Positions 45,292-54,380 of a stretch of 64,000 nucleotides of DNA are shown here, one piece after another. The position numbers were made by a program, and so were the translations under genes. Every line of letters starts with the position of its first letter. Position 1 is the first letter of the stretch. Below the pieces are notes generated by a model. It searched no databases, was not told the DNA's origin, and saw only the letters and a list, made by a program, of their open reading frames with translations. Source of the stretch: Promethearchaeota archaeon (lineage in GTDB: Archaea > Asgardarchaeota > Lokiarchaeia > Sigyniarchaeales > SOKP01); assembly GCA_019058445.1 (NCBI GenBank), contig JAHPZA010000010.1, positions 248,001-312,000 on the forward strand, read 5' to 3'.

Positions 45292-47496
45292 TTAATTGCC
45301 CCCTCCCAACTCTGCGAATGTGTCTCCACAGCCCCGAGTTTCAGTTTTCTCAACTCTAGAACGAAACTTAAAATATTTCCCTTTTCTGCCACAAGCACAA
45401 TCATCTATACCGCATAACTCACCTATATCTTCTGTTATAATTGCTAATCCGGGATAACTGGAAGGAATCAAACTTAAAATTTCGATTAATCCTGGTTTAC
45501 CAATAGGATTTTCTTTCATAGTGTAAAAATCGCGAATTATTACATCAGCAAAATCGGGTACATGTTTATAACCTTGCTCACAGTCAAGAAAGACTACCCC
45601 TAATTGTTCAACCATTCCATAAAAATCTATCACATTCTCAGGTACAGTGCCAAAAATTTCAGCAAGAGTTTGTGAAAAGATTTTCTTATCGACAGACTGC
45701 GCAGTTAATTTTTTCCATCCGCCGCTATGAATTAATTTCATATTAGGAAAGTTAAGTTTTATGTCAAACTTTAATACTTGGTCAACAAATCGAGTCCAAA
45801 TGATATATGTAAACCCTGATACTAAAATATCGTGTCCAGCATATTTTTCACAAAATTCGTTCAATCTATCGAAATTGAGAACCAATTCACCATTTTCCTC
45901 ATCCATCACATAGACGATACCTTTTGCAAAATTGGATATTCCTCTTACAGCAGCTCCCCGCGCAGATAATGTATCCATATTTGGTATATTTATATTTTCG
46001 GTATCAATTACAAGCAGAGGGCGTCTTTTCCCTCCAAGATAGTTTTTTAAGGTTGAGATCAATGCTTTAGATTGACGAAATGAAGTTTCTTTATTAATGT
46101 AAATTTTGCTTGGAATTCCAGTAGTTGTAGCACTTGATTTTAGAATTCGAAATATTTCTTCGTCAGGACATGTCTTTAAATCAAATTTTTTAAACATGGA
46201 TACAGGAATAGGAGGAATTTGACTTAATGAAAAATAATAGTCCGGATTTCGTCCTATCGATAAATAGAATTCTCTCAATATGGGAGAAAATTCTATATGT
46301 TCCCTAATCCTCTCTGCAATTAAGGGAAGAAGCAATTTATGTTTAGTCTTCTGATTCATTGTAAATTGCTCGTTTGCAAAAAATTCATCAATATTTGATT
46401 TAAGGACATGTCCTGATTTTTGTTCAAGGATCCAATTGATTAAATCGATTAAATTTTCTCTTTTCATTCGGACAGGACTCGTTTTAATAGATGGATCGAT
46501 TAAAGCTATATCTGCCCATTGCTCTGGATTAATATCTTTAAGAACATCTGTGTTCCGAAATTTGTCAAATCCAATGTCCTCATAGAGTTCTAAAAATTCA
46601 TCATATACAACTTGATTGCGCATATTTTTGAGCCATTGAAGAGTTGGCTTTAACACAGTTAAAATCGAACTTGAGTGGGATGTTTTAAATTGTTGTTCTA
46701 GAGCATGTGCTAAGGCATGAACGGCTCCTACGTATGCATTACCTTGCACAACACCGCCAAGATACCCGGCATACATGATTTCTGATAAACCATTTGTATC
46801 GTCTAAATTTTCTTTTATTTTAGAAAATCCTAGTTTCAATAATTCTAAACAACTCCTACTAATAGCTTTTATTAAAGGTGAGCTCGCCATTGAAACTTGT
46901 CCTTCAGAGGCATGAGAGAAGATATCTGCTCCAAAAATAAAAAGATCTTTAATTTCAATTGTCTCGAGAAAAGTATGGTCTAAAATTGCCAAATCGGGTA
47001 AGAAACCCTTATTAATGAATGGTAACTTTTTTCCTTCATTATTATTTAAGACAGCAATAGCAGTAGCTTCAGAACCCGTGCCTGGTGTAGTTGGAATTGC
47101 CACTAATTTTATTGCATTATATTCACAGAATTGTTGATTTTCTAGATCTAAAAATGTCAAATTTGGATTATCTAACAAAACTTTCAACACTTTGGCTGAA
47201 TCAATTACTTTTCCACCTCCAATTGCGACAATAACTTCTGGTTTATTAGTAGAATATCTCTTTTTTAAATTTAGAATAGTTTTTTGATTTGGTGCCTGAA
47301 TGATTTCTTCGTCGATTGACTTTTCTGAAAAATATGTCTTAATTTTTTCATAATATTCAGAATTTTTTATCGTATTCGAAATTAGAATTAAAAATTTTGT
47401 ATATTCTATATGTTTTAAAACAGATACTGCACCTTTTCGATAATATACCTCAGGACTGTTATATATTTTTTTTACCATTAAGTTTTTATTTATCAT
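45292..47496 (-). CDS. iron alcohol dehydrogenase fused to LuxE acyl-protein synthetase
   Basis: 734-aa two-enzyme fusion. Residues 1 to about 365 are a type III iron alcohol dehydrogenase: AIGGGKVIDSAK (NAD), TPGTGSEATA, and all four metal ligands, Asp191, His195, His260 and His274. Residues about 370-734 are a LuxE/PaaK-like acyl-protein synthetase with KSSATTTGIPSK (454-465, ATP loop), HSGGWKK (590-596), FYGMVEQ (625-631) and a late Cys-rich CGIDDCACGRKG and RGCGD. The LuxE half would activate an acid and hand the acyl group to LuxC; the dehydrogenase half could reduce the resulting aldehyde to the alcohol or the reverse. Fusion places first and last steps on one chain. One base separates it from the ligase gene. 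Confidence 0.92.
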   Translation of the reverse strand: MINKNLMVKKIYNSPEVYYRKGAVSVLKHIEYTKFLILISNTIKNSEYYEKIKTYFSEKSIDEEIIQAPNQKTILNLKKRYSTNKPEVIVAIGGGKVIDSAKVLKVLLDNPNLTFLDLENQQFCEYNAIKLVAIPTTPGTGSEATAIAVLNNNEGKKLPFINKGFLPDLAILDHTFLETIEIKDLFIFGADIFSHASEGQVSMASSPLIKAISRSCLELLKLGFSKIKENLDDTNGLSEIMYAGYLGGVVQGNAYVGAVHALAHALEQQFKTSHSSSILTVLKPTLQWLKNMRNQVVYDEFLELYEDIGFDKFRNTDVLKDINPEQWADIALIDPSIKTSPVRMKRENLIDLINWILEQKSGHVLKSNIDEFFANEQFTMNQKTKHKLLLPLIAERIREHIEFSPILREFYLSIGRNPDYYFSLSQIPPIPVSMFKKFDLKTCPDEEIFRILKSSATTTGIPSKIYINKETSFRQSKALISTLKNYLGGKRRPLLVIDTENINIPNMDTLSARGAAVRGISNFAKGIVYVMDEENGELVLNFDRLNEFCEKYAGHDILVSGFTYIIWTRFVDQVLKFDIKLNFPNMKLIHSGGWKKLTAQSVDKKIFSQTLAEIFGTVPENVIDFYGMVEQLGVVFLDCEQGYKHVPDFADVIIRDFYTMKENPIGKPGLIEILSLIPSSYPGLAIITEDIGELCGIDDCACGRKGKYFKFRSRVEKTETRGCGDTFAELGGGN

Positions 47497-47497
47497 A

Positions 47498-49009
47498 TTA
47501 TATTTTCGAATTTTTTTGCTCCATTTTCTTTAAAAATACTTTATCAATCTTCCTTGATATATTTTTAGGAAGTGATTTCATGAATTCTACTTGTTTGGGT
47601 ACTTTATGAATTGGAAAATATTGTTGACAGTGGGAGATAATATCCTTTTCTATAATTTTTGAGTTATCTGATAACGAAACAAACACCTTTAGAGCTTCAC
47701 CTAAAAGATCATCTTTGATTCCAATGATTGCTACTTCTACAACATCTTTAAGCTTCGAAATATGATTTTCTATTTCTTTTGGACCGACACGATGGCCTCC
47801 AACTTTAATGAAATCTGAAGCTCTATCTGTTAAATAGACATATCCCTCATCATCAACAATTCCAAGATCTCCAGTATAAAGTTTGCCTCCTTTCAAAATT
47901 TTTTTAGTTTCTTCAGGATCTTTCCAATAGCCCATCATAATATTACCTCCTGAAGCAACTATCTCACCAACCTCCCCAGGCTTAACGGGGAGACCCTGTT
48001 TGTTTAAAACTTCAATGTTTGTTCCAGGAATACCTTTTCCAATTGAACCTAACTTTGAATCTAACAGTTCTGGGGGTAAATATGATAACCTCGCCGTTGC
48101 TTCAGTTTGTCCATACATAACAAAGATTTTCGTTGTAGGTAAATAATTTTTTAATTCTTCGATATAGGTATTTGTCAATTTACCCCCTGCTTGTTGGATT
48201 AATCTGAGTGTTGGAAATTCCATTTTTTTCAAAGGGGATCTCCTTAATAGTATAGAAAAAACACTAGGAACACCAGCAAAATTCGTACATTCCTTTTCAT
48301 TAATCTCATTCAGAACTTTTCCTGGAAACATGAACATATTATTTAATACAATCTGACCTCCTACTCTTAGATGCGTATGTAATAGCGATGCCCCAAAGCA
48401 ATATGAAAATGGAAGTATTACCATTATTCGATCGAAGTCCTGTAATTGGAGATATTCTATGATTGAATTAGTATTATAACGGAGATTATAATGGCTCAAC
48501 ATAACTCCTTTAGGAGTGCCCGTTGAGCCAGATGTAAAGAATATAATTGCTAGATCATTTTTCTCTCCAATTTCTTTAATGAATCCCTCATTATTTTCCA
48601 AGGTGAAAATATTTACATTAGTATTTTTATCAGTATCAGAAAAAACTACTTTTGTATGAATCCCATAGCTAGTAAATCTTTTCCAGTATTTAGTTTGAAT
48701 GAAAAAAGTATTTATATCACAGCTTTGACATACAAATCGAAAATTTTCCCTACCAAAATCTGGATGGATGGGAACAACAACTCTACCGCTTCCAATAATT
48801 GCTAAATAGGAGGCAATAAAAAAGAAAGAATTATCTCCCATTAAAATTATATTTTCATCAGCTTTAGTTTTTAAAGAGTCTAATTTACCAATAATTTTCA
48901 CTACAAGTGAATAGAGTTCTGAATATGAAAGTACTTTATCTTTATGAAAAATTGCTATCTTATCATTCAAATCTCGCGATTTTTCAAAGAGATATTGTGT
49001 AAAATTCAT
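47498..49009 (-). CDS. acyl-AMP ligase (ANL superfamily)
   Basis: 503-aa adenylate-forming ligase. Core motifs in order: FFTSGSTGTPKGVMLSH (159-175), YGQTEATARLS, KLYTGDLGIVDDEGYVYLTDRASDFIKVGG, and the C-terminal catalytic Lys in LPKNISRKIDK. It activates a carboxylic acid with ATP and probably loads it on the ACP encoded just upstream, since the ACP stop and this ATG overlap (ATGA). The acid is unknown; nothing in the pocket can be read by eye with confidence. GGAG just before the ATG is a good ribosome site. Second gene of the four-gene operon. Confidence 0.93.
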   Translation of the reverse strand: MNFTQYLFEKSRDLNDKIAIFHKDKVLSYSELYSLVVKIIGKLDSLKTKADENIILMGDNSFFFIASYLAIIGSGRVVVPIHPDFGRENFRFVCQSCDINTFFIQTKYWKRFTSYGIHTKVVFSDTDKNTNVNIFTLENNEGFIKEIGEKNDLAIIFFTSGSTGTPKGVMLSHYNLRYNTNSIIEYLQLQDFDRIMVILPFSYCFGASLLHTHLRVGGQIVLNNMFMFPGKVLNEINEKECTNFAGVPSVFSILLRRSPLKKMEFPTLRLIQQAGGKLTNTYIEELKNYLPTTKIFVMYGQTEATARLSYLPPELLDSKLGSIGKGIPGTNIEVLNKQGLPVKPGEVGEIVASGGNIMMGYWKDPEETKKILKGGKLYTGDLGIVDDEGYVYLTDRASDFIKVGGHRVGPKEIENHISKLKDVVEVAIIGIKDDLLGEALKVFVSLSDNSKIIEKDIISHCQQYFPIHKVPKQVEFMKSLPKNISRKIDKVFLKKMEQKNSKI

Positions 49010-49251
49010 AACTCAACTCCATATTGTCTTAAAATTTCTTTCATAGCTCCCAGAGAGTCCATTTCAGTAATATCTTCCACATCTATCTCTATATTAAAAG
49101 TTTCTTCAAATCTACAGATTAATTCCATGTGAGATATGGAACTCCAAGTTTCAATATCATCTGGAGTTAGCTCATCTCCATCAATCACCGTATCTCGGTC
49201 GACTTCGAAAACTTCAGTAAGAATATCAATGAATTCTTCAAGTAGACTCAT
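49006..49251 (-). CDS. acyl carrier protein
   Basis: 81-aa carrier protein with four-helix pattern: LLEEFIDILTEVFEVD, then the loop DELTPDDIETWSSISHMEL and FEETFNIEIDVEDIT. The attachment site is Ser38 in W-S-S-I-S-H; common carriers read D-S-L, so the Asp is replaced by Ser. The W-x-S-x-x-H pattern is that of stand-alone carriers in glycan and polyketide-like loci. It should be activated by the transferase at 43183. First gene of the operon, with overlapping stop and start to the ligase. Archaea generally lack ACP, making this an unusual resident. Confidence 0.9.
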   Translation of the reverse strand: MSLLEEFIDILTEVFEVDRDTVIDGDELTPDDIETWSSISHMELICRFEETFNIEIDVEDITEMDSLGAMKEILRQYGVEL

Positions 49252-49443
49252 ATTAAATATATTAAATCAAAAGTTTTAAAAATTATTAATTCAATATTAG
49301 CTTTCTAATGAGGCTTTGAATTTGGTATCTTCTACTTATTGAATGGAAACCATACTGGCGTGAAAAAAAAAAAGTTTTTTTTATTTAATAGTATAATGTA
49401 AATTAATATAATTCATATTAATTCTAAAAAGGATGTACATTCT

Positions 49444-50091
49444 ATGAAAGTTTTAGCTATTGGCGTTCATCCTGATGATATTGAATTCGGAATGGGTGCG
49501 ACACTTGCAAAACATATACGTCTTGGTCATGAGATCTCAGTTGTGGTTTTAACTGATGGAAAAAGAGATGAGGTTGGAAGATATACTAAATCTCTTGATA
49601 GAAGAGAAGAATCGATTAGAGCATTAAAGATTTTAGGATACAATGACGAGATTAATTTCCTTAATCTCGCTAAAGTAAGTGTTTCCCAGTCTACGATTCA
49701 TGTGATAGAAAAAATAATTAATAAATTCAAACCAAATAGAATTTATACTCATTCTAGGAATGATCGACATCAAGATCACAGAAAATGTAGCTATGCTGTC
49801 TTAAGTGCTGGACGATATATAAGTGAAATACTTCTGTATGAAATATATTCTTCATTACCTGAATTTGTGCCAAATTATTTAATTTGCTTTTCAAAAGAAT
49901 TATTAGATTTAAAAATACAAGCCAATTCTGAATTTAAAAGTCAATTTCAAAATATGGATTTAATTGCTAAAATGATTGAAGGAATGGCAATTAAGAATAG
50001 CTTTATCACATATGCCACTCAGAGACAGGAAATCCAATATACTGAAGCTTTTGAGATAGCAAAAATCGTGAAGCAAAATAATGAAATTTAA
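49444..50091 (+). CDS. PIG-L family N-deacetylase (copy 1)
   Basis: 215-aa LmbE/PIG-L zinc deacetylase: HPDD at 9-12 (GVHPDDIEFGMG), TDGKRDEVGR, and HSRNDRHQDHRKCS giving the third metal His. These hydrolyse the N-acetyl group of N-acetylglucosamine-type substrates. It is 20 bases upstream of the acyltransferase gene (AGGAGG in the gap) and divergent from the ACP gene. Together they suggest de-acetylation of an amino sugar followed by re-acylation. A second PIG-L lies at 53521. Confidence 0.92.
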   Translation: MKVLAIGVHPDDIEFGMGATLAKHIRLGHEISVVVLTDGKRDEVGRYTKSLDRREESIRALKILGYNDEINFLNLAKVSVSQSTIHVIEKIINKFKPNRIYTHSRNDRHQDHRKCSYAVLSAGRYISEILLYEIYSSLPEFVPNYLICFSKELLDLKIQANSEFKSQFQNMDLIAKMIEGMAIKNSFITYATQRQEIQYTEAFEIAKIVKQNNEI

Positions 50092-50094
50092 ACC

Positions 50095-50100
50095 AGGAGG
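50095..50100 (+). promoter_or_regulatory. strong Shine-Dalgarno AGGAGG
   Basis: Perfect six-base match to the anti-Shine-Dalgarno sequence, 11 bases before the ATG at 50112. It shows this genome uses the classical signal, which supports reading the AUA- and CTG-start sites elsewhere as genuine. Confidence 0.7.
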
Positions 50101-50111
50101 TTATTAATAAG

Positions 50112-51107
50112 ATGGCTAATTGGATTTTGAGAAAATTTATTGAAAAAGATTTTGAACAACTCTTAGAATGGAGAAAAGTAGTTGCTAGAAGAGATAAAAC
50201 TCCAGAGTATATTGATTGGGAGTATAAAAATGGTCCTTGGGGTCCTGCTGAGACATGGGTGGCAGATGATAATGGCAAACTTGTGGGACAATATTCTACT
50301 CAAAGATATGAAGCTTTTTATTTTGGTGAAAAGATGAAAGCTTCACAGAGTTTTGATACAGGAGCTCATCCAGAATATTTCCATCCTAAAAATAATATCT
50401 TTCAAGCACTTGGAAATAAATTTTTTGAAGAAGAAGCAAAACAAAATATCCATTTCTCAACAGGTTTTCCAAATCAATATTTTTTATTTGGTGGTCTAAG
50501 ATTTGGCTGGAAAATTGTTTGTTCAATTCCTTTATTAGAACATCATAATGTTAACCAATTAGCGATCAAAGAAAGTTCTCGATATAATATAATCCAAATT
50601 CATGAGTTTGATAATGAATTTAAATATTTTAGTGAAAATTTTAAGGACGAGATACCGATATATTTAAACAGAACTCAGAAATATTTAAATTGGCGATTTA
50701 GAGATAAACCAAATTTAGTAAATCCAAAACATCATTATGATTATTTAAAATACAAAATTCTGGATAAAACGGGTGAATTAGTCTCATATATAGTTACTAA
50801 ATATTACCCCTCAGATCAAGGAATGATTCTTCAGCTAATGGATTTTCTCATTCCTCACGAAGAAGAGATATATCAATCTATAATCGCTTTTTTGGTAAAA
50901 GAAGCTAAGAAGAAAAATATTAACAGTATTTCTTTATTTGTAAATCGATTTAATCATTTTAGTGAATTTTTAAAAAATCTCGGATTCAATTTTCCTAAAA
51001 CTAAACGTAAATTTATTGCTAGAAACAATACTAATGTGCTTGATGACAAAGATTTATTTGATGACAAAAATCATTTTATCACTATGGGAGACCATGATGT
51101 TTATTAA
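50112..51107 (+). CDS. GNAT-family acyltransferase
   Basis: 331-aa protein with a GNAT-like fold. The N-terminal domain holds WILRKFIEKDFEQLLEWRK and ETWVADDNGKLVGQYS, with SFDTGAHPEYFHPKN in the CoA-binding region. The middle part has the YLNWRFRDKPN pattern typical of large sugar-locus N-acyltransferases; a second half-fold follows (GMILQLMDFLIPHEE). It likely transfers an acyl group from CoA, or possibly ACP, to an amino sugar. Its partner PIG-L gene is immediately upstream with an AGGAGG site between them. The acyl donor could be the product of the divergent ACP operon, which is inference. Confidence 0.8.
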   Translation: MANWILRKFIEKDFEQLLEWRKVVARRDKTPEYIDWEYKNGPWGPAETWVADDNGKLVGQYSTQRYEAFYFGEKMKASQSFDTGAHPEYFHPKNNIFQALGNKFFEEEAKQNIHFSTGFPNQYFLFGGLRFGWKIVCSIPLLEHHNVNQLAIKESSRYNIIQIHEFDNEFKYFSENFKDEIPIYLNRTQKYLNWRFRDKPNLVNPKHHYDYLKYKILDKTGELVSYIVTKYYPSDQGMILQLMDFLIPHEEEIYQSIIAFLVKEAKKKNINSISLFVNRFNHFSEFLKNLGFNFPKTKRKFIARNNTNVLDDKDLFDDKNHFITMGDHDVY

Positions 51108-51150
51108 AATGGATTAGATTGAAAATATTTTTCATGAATTATTAAAACTC

Positions 51151-51324
51151 TCACAAGATTTTTTTAAGTTTAAGAAGTTTTGCTATTTTAAGCCTATACC
51201 TACCATTGAAAAAGATGAATTCTCCATTTCTGCCAATTCCTTCTATAATATCATCATCTGGTATTCTCATCACTTTACTATTTCCATAATTTACAATATT
51301 TCCTTCTAATTCCTTAAGTTTGGT
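51151..51324 (-). pseudogene. degenerate C-terminal fragment of a ParB-like/IGRDG protein
   Basis: Open frame of 57 codons without an upstream start. It encodes SKVMRIPDDDIIEGIGRNG, then EFIFFNGRYRLKIAKLLKLK, and ends by TGA at 51151. The pattern I-G-R-(D/N)-G-x4-(D/N)-G-R-H-R-L-x-I-A-K matches, from memory, a ParB-like domain found in archaeal and bacterial glycan loci; here the His is Tyr. The N-terminal part is lost. It fills most of the 312-base gap from 51108 to 51419; nothing else was seen there. Confidence 0.5.
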
Positions 51325-51419
51325 TTATAATTTAATTTATAAGATACGTTAATATGTATTCTAACAATAATAGTTATAAAAAAGTCCCTAGAAATCATTC
51401 ATTATAGTAGCTTTTTGAT

Positions 51420-52586
51420 TTATTTATTTAAAATTTCATTATAAAATGAATACTCTTTTTCGATAATTGTTCTAAATGAACAATTGTCTAAAATAAACTC
51501 TCTTGCCTGATTTGCCATACTTATCCTTAGATTTTTATCCCCATATACTTTAACAATTGCTTCTCGCATAGATTCTGGATTTGTCTCACATAAGTATCCA
51601 TTTTTCTTATGATTAATTATATTATTAATCCCTTGGATATTAGTTCCAATACAGGCAATTCCGCAGCTCATAGCTTCCAATAGTACTTTGGGATTTCCCT
51701 CATCAATCGAAGGTAATATAAAAATTTGATATTGATTCAAAATTTGTGGCAACTCCTTATTTGGAAAGAGACCAAGAAAATTAATATTAATGTTGTGTTT
51801 TTTGGCAATTTTTTCCATTTCTTCTCTATCCTCCCCTTCACCAATGATATCTAAATGAAAATCTTTCAATCCTATAAAAGCTTTTACTAAATTTATTACA
51901 TTTTTACCTCGACGTAAATTCCCAATATATATAATATGCTTATCCTTTTTTGTTATAGCAAGTGGTTTAAAAACAGATTCATCGATATAATTATAAATAA
52001 GTCGTATTCTGTTTTTTTTGTACTTTTTATTCAATCTATAATATTTAATTAAAAAAGGGATATCATAATCGCTTGTAACGATTATTCCGTCTGCCATTTT
52101 ATAAGCAAAAAGTTCAAATAGGAAAATAAAGGAATATCTCATTAGATATTTGATGTAACTCCTGAGATTATTTCTTTTAAATACATTTTTTGTTGCTCTT
52201 AACATTATAAATCCGGATCTAATTATAAGTTTTTTACCATATAGTATTTTCGCAATAAATGAAACCCAACTGCCATAGGTTTGAAAAGCTTTTATGATAT
52301 CAAAATTTACAAATAATTTCTTTAATCTAAATGGAAGAAATATTGATTTTATGAATTTGAGCAAAAAATTTTTAGAATTAACATATTTAGAGATCGGAAA
52401 TAAATGAATCCCTTCTACTAAATTAGCATAATTAAAATCTCTTTGATCCCCATATGTTAAAAAACCATATTCTACATTTTTATTTTTTAGTATTTCATTA
52501 TAAAAAGCATTTTCTCTAAAAATAATACCAGATTCATGCCAATCATATAGCGACATACCAAAGGTAAAAACTAGGAGAGCTTTCAT
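51420..52586 (-). CDS. GT4-family glycosyltransferase
   Basis: 388-aa GT-B glycosyltransferase. The acceptor half begins KALLVFTFGMSLYDWHESG. The donor half is canonical: HIIYIGNLRRGKNVINLVKAF, DIIGEGEDREEMEK, INFLGLFPNKELPQIL and the E-x7-E in SIDEGNPKVLLEAMSCG. A hydrophobic, basic stretch near SFIFLFELFAYKMADGIIV may rest on the membrane. It starts the second glycan stretch of the window on the minus strand. Substrates cannot be told. Confidence 0.9.
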   Translation of the reverse strand: MKALLVFTFGMSLYDWHESGIIFRENAFYNEILKNKNVEYGFLTYGDQRDFNYANLVEGIHLFPISKYVNSKNFLLKFIKSIFLPFRLKKLFVNFDIIKAFQTYGSWVSFIAKILYGKKLIIRSGFIMLRATKNVFKRNNLRSYIKYLMRYSFIFLFELFAYKMADGIIVTSDYDIPFLIKYYRLNKKYKKNRIRLIYNYIDESVFKPLAITKKDKHIIYIGNLRRGKNVINLVKAFIGLKDFHLDIIGEGEDREEMEKIAKKHNININFLGLFPNKELPQILNQYQIFILPSIDEGNPKVLLEAMSCGIACIGTNIQGINNIINHKKNGYLCETNPESMREAIVKVYGDKNLRISMANQAREFILDNCSFRTIIEKEYSFYNEILNK

Positions 52587-52724
52587 TTTAATTAACTGAG
52601 GATAAATTATTCCAAAAGTATTGAGAAATAATAGTGATGGCCCTCATAATAATTTTTTATTATTAATTTTTTCGAGGCAATTATCTTAGATGAGAATGTG
52701 AGAATTAATAAATTAATTATTAAT

Positions 52725-53486
52725 TTATCTTTTAATCGCTTTAATCAAAACAATAGGATTAAAATCTCTTAAGAGATTTATGGGGATGAATTCCAATTCT
52801 ATTCTATTAAAAAATCGTTTAATTTCCTTAATAACGATTCTCCAATCAAAATTTTTATGTGGATTTTCTAATGTTCTAGGACCTGGTTTTTTTAATAATG
52901 CACTCTGTATTAATTCTTTTTTTGTGTAAGGCGGTCTATGAAATTTAGTAATCCTCCCGATAATTTCTCTCAATAATAATGATGGCCCAATTTCCACAGG
53001 GATTGTGCAAATAAATGAACCCTTTTTTTTTAAAATTCGAAAAATCTCTTCAATAGCAATAGATGGTTCTTTCACATGCTCTAAAACTTCCAAACAAAAA
53101 ATTGTATTAAAACTTTCATTTCTAAAGGGTAAAGCTAATCCATCTGAAGTCAATAAACTAATTTTTCTTGAATTAAATAGTACTTTTTTAGTGATAAAAT
53201 TAGATCTATGAATTAGCTCTTTATTGATATCAGTACCAACTATTTTCTTTCCATAATAATTAAGAGTTGGTAAAAATGGGCCATCAGCACATCCTACATC
53301 TAAAATTCGATAACTTTTGTTAAAATTTACTTTTTTTAATGCATAAATAAAGGGCATATAAGCGTAATATCTTATAAGAAAAAATTTTGAATTATAAAAT
53401 TCAAAAGAAGATTTGCCATCACTATCATAGAAAAGATTCTCTGTAATATATCTAAAAATTTTTTTAGTTTTTTTCTTTGAAGGCAT
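52725..53486 (-). CDS. class I SAM-dependent methyltransferase
   Basis: 253-aa Rossmann methyltransferase. ILDVGCADGPFLPTL near residue 60 binds S-adenosylmethionine (motif I), KIVGTDINKELI is motif II, and TIFCLEVLEHVKEPSIAIEEI is the motif IV/V region of the UbiE/type-11 family. The N-terminus is very basic (PSKKKTKK). It may methylate a sugar or a lipid carrier, but nothing shows the acceptor. It lies between a GT4 and a PIG-L gene, transcribed the same way with short gaps. Confidence 0.87.
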   Translation of the reverse strand: MPSKKKTKKIFRYITENLFYDSDGKSSFEFYNSKFFLIRYYAYMPFIYALKKVNFNKSYRILDVGCADGPFLPTLNYYGKKIVGTDINKELIHRSNFITKKVLFNSRKISLLTSDGLALPFRNESFNTIFCLEVLEHVKEPSIAIEEIFRILKKKGSFICTIPVEIGPSLLLREIIGRITKFHRPPYTKKELIQSALLKKPGPRTLENPHKNFDWRIVIKEIKRFFNRIELEFIPINLLRDFNPIVLIKAIKR

Positions 53487-53520
53487 AAAGCATTTATTTG
53501 TCTATAATTACCTTTTTATT

Positions 53521-54168
53521 TTATTCTAATACATATCTCATAACATAGAAAGCTTCAGCATATTCTGTTTCCACCTGCATTCCTCTAAATTTAGCTAAAC
53601 TGACATTAGACTCGATCCATTTTTCTTTACCATATTTATTATATTCTGTTTGATGTATCCTTAATGCTTCTTTCTTCTTCTCTATAAAGTCAGAGATGTC
53701 TATGTAATAATTTGGAATCATTAATCCAGAGGCAAAATTGAACATAATTTCAAATAAAAAAATATTTTTAACAAATCTTCGAGCACTAGCCATAGAAATA
53801 TTATGAGCAGCTCTGTGGTCTTGATGATAGGTATCTGGATTAGGATGGGTAAATATTGTTTTGATATTATGATCAATGATAAACTTTTGTAAATTTGATA
53901 TTGTTTCTTTGTTAACTTTAAGTTTAGTTGCTGGAATATCGGTATAATGTATGTTTTCTTCTTTTACCCCTAAAATTTTGAAACTCTTTTTCGTGGTTTC
54001 ATAGATCTCTTCAAAATTCCTTACCGGATTTTCATTTACATCAGTATATTCACCATTAGTTAAATGATAGCAATAAACTTCATATTTTTTCTTAATAAAA
54101 TAACAAATAGTACCAGCACAGCCGAGCTCTATATCATCGGGATGTGCTCCAATAAATAATAAAGACAT
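53521..54168 (-). CDS. PIG-L family N-deacetylase (copy 2)
   Basis: 215-aa zinc-dependent deacetylase, same length as the copy at 49444: HPDD at 9-12 (GAHPDDIELGCAG), LTNGEYTDVNENPVRN, and HPNPDTYHQDHRAAHN with the third metal His. The two copies are clearly distinct, so they may act on different sugar nucleotides or lipid-linked sugars. It is followed after 34 bases by the methyltransferase gene, suggesting an operon. Its start region is divergent from the aminotransferase gene at 54381. Confidence 0.92.
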   Translation of the reverse strand: MSLLFIGAHPDDIELGCAGTICYFIKKKYEVYCYHLTNGEYTDVNENPVRNFEEIYETTKKSFKILGVKEENIHYTDIPATKLKVNKETISNLQKFIIDHNIKTIFTHPNPDTYHQDHRAAHNISMASARRFVKNIFLFEIMFNFASGLMIPNYYIDISDFIEKKKEALRIHQTEYNKYGKEKWIESNVSLAKFRGMQVETEYAEAFYVMRYVLE

Positions 54169-54380
54169 ATTATTCTTTTTCTATAGTTTTAATTTGTTTA
54201 AATAATCATATATATAGTTTTAATGAATAACTGAATATAATAAATTTGATATTATCTGATTTGGTTTAAGTGCCCTCTTTTGAAAAAAAAGGGATCAAAT
54301 TTGTTCTTGATTTTTGAAAGACTTGAATACTAAAGATGAATAATAATACATATTGATCAAATGAACATAAAAGAAAGAGA

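Noticed and set aside
54270..54300. CCCTCTTTT...AAAAGGG as a terminator hairpin
   Set aside because: The stem is short and the loop AT-only; in AT-rich DNA this is not distinctive, and both neighbouring genes start, not end, near it.
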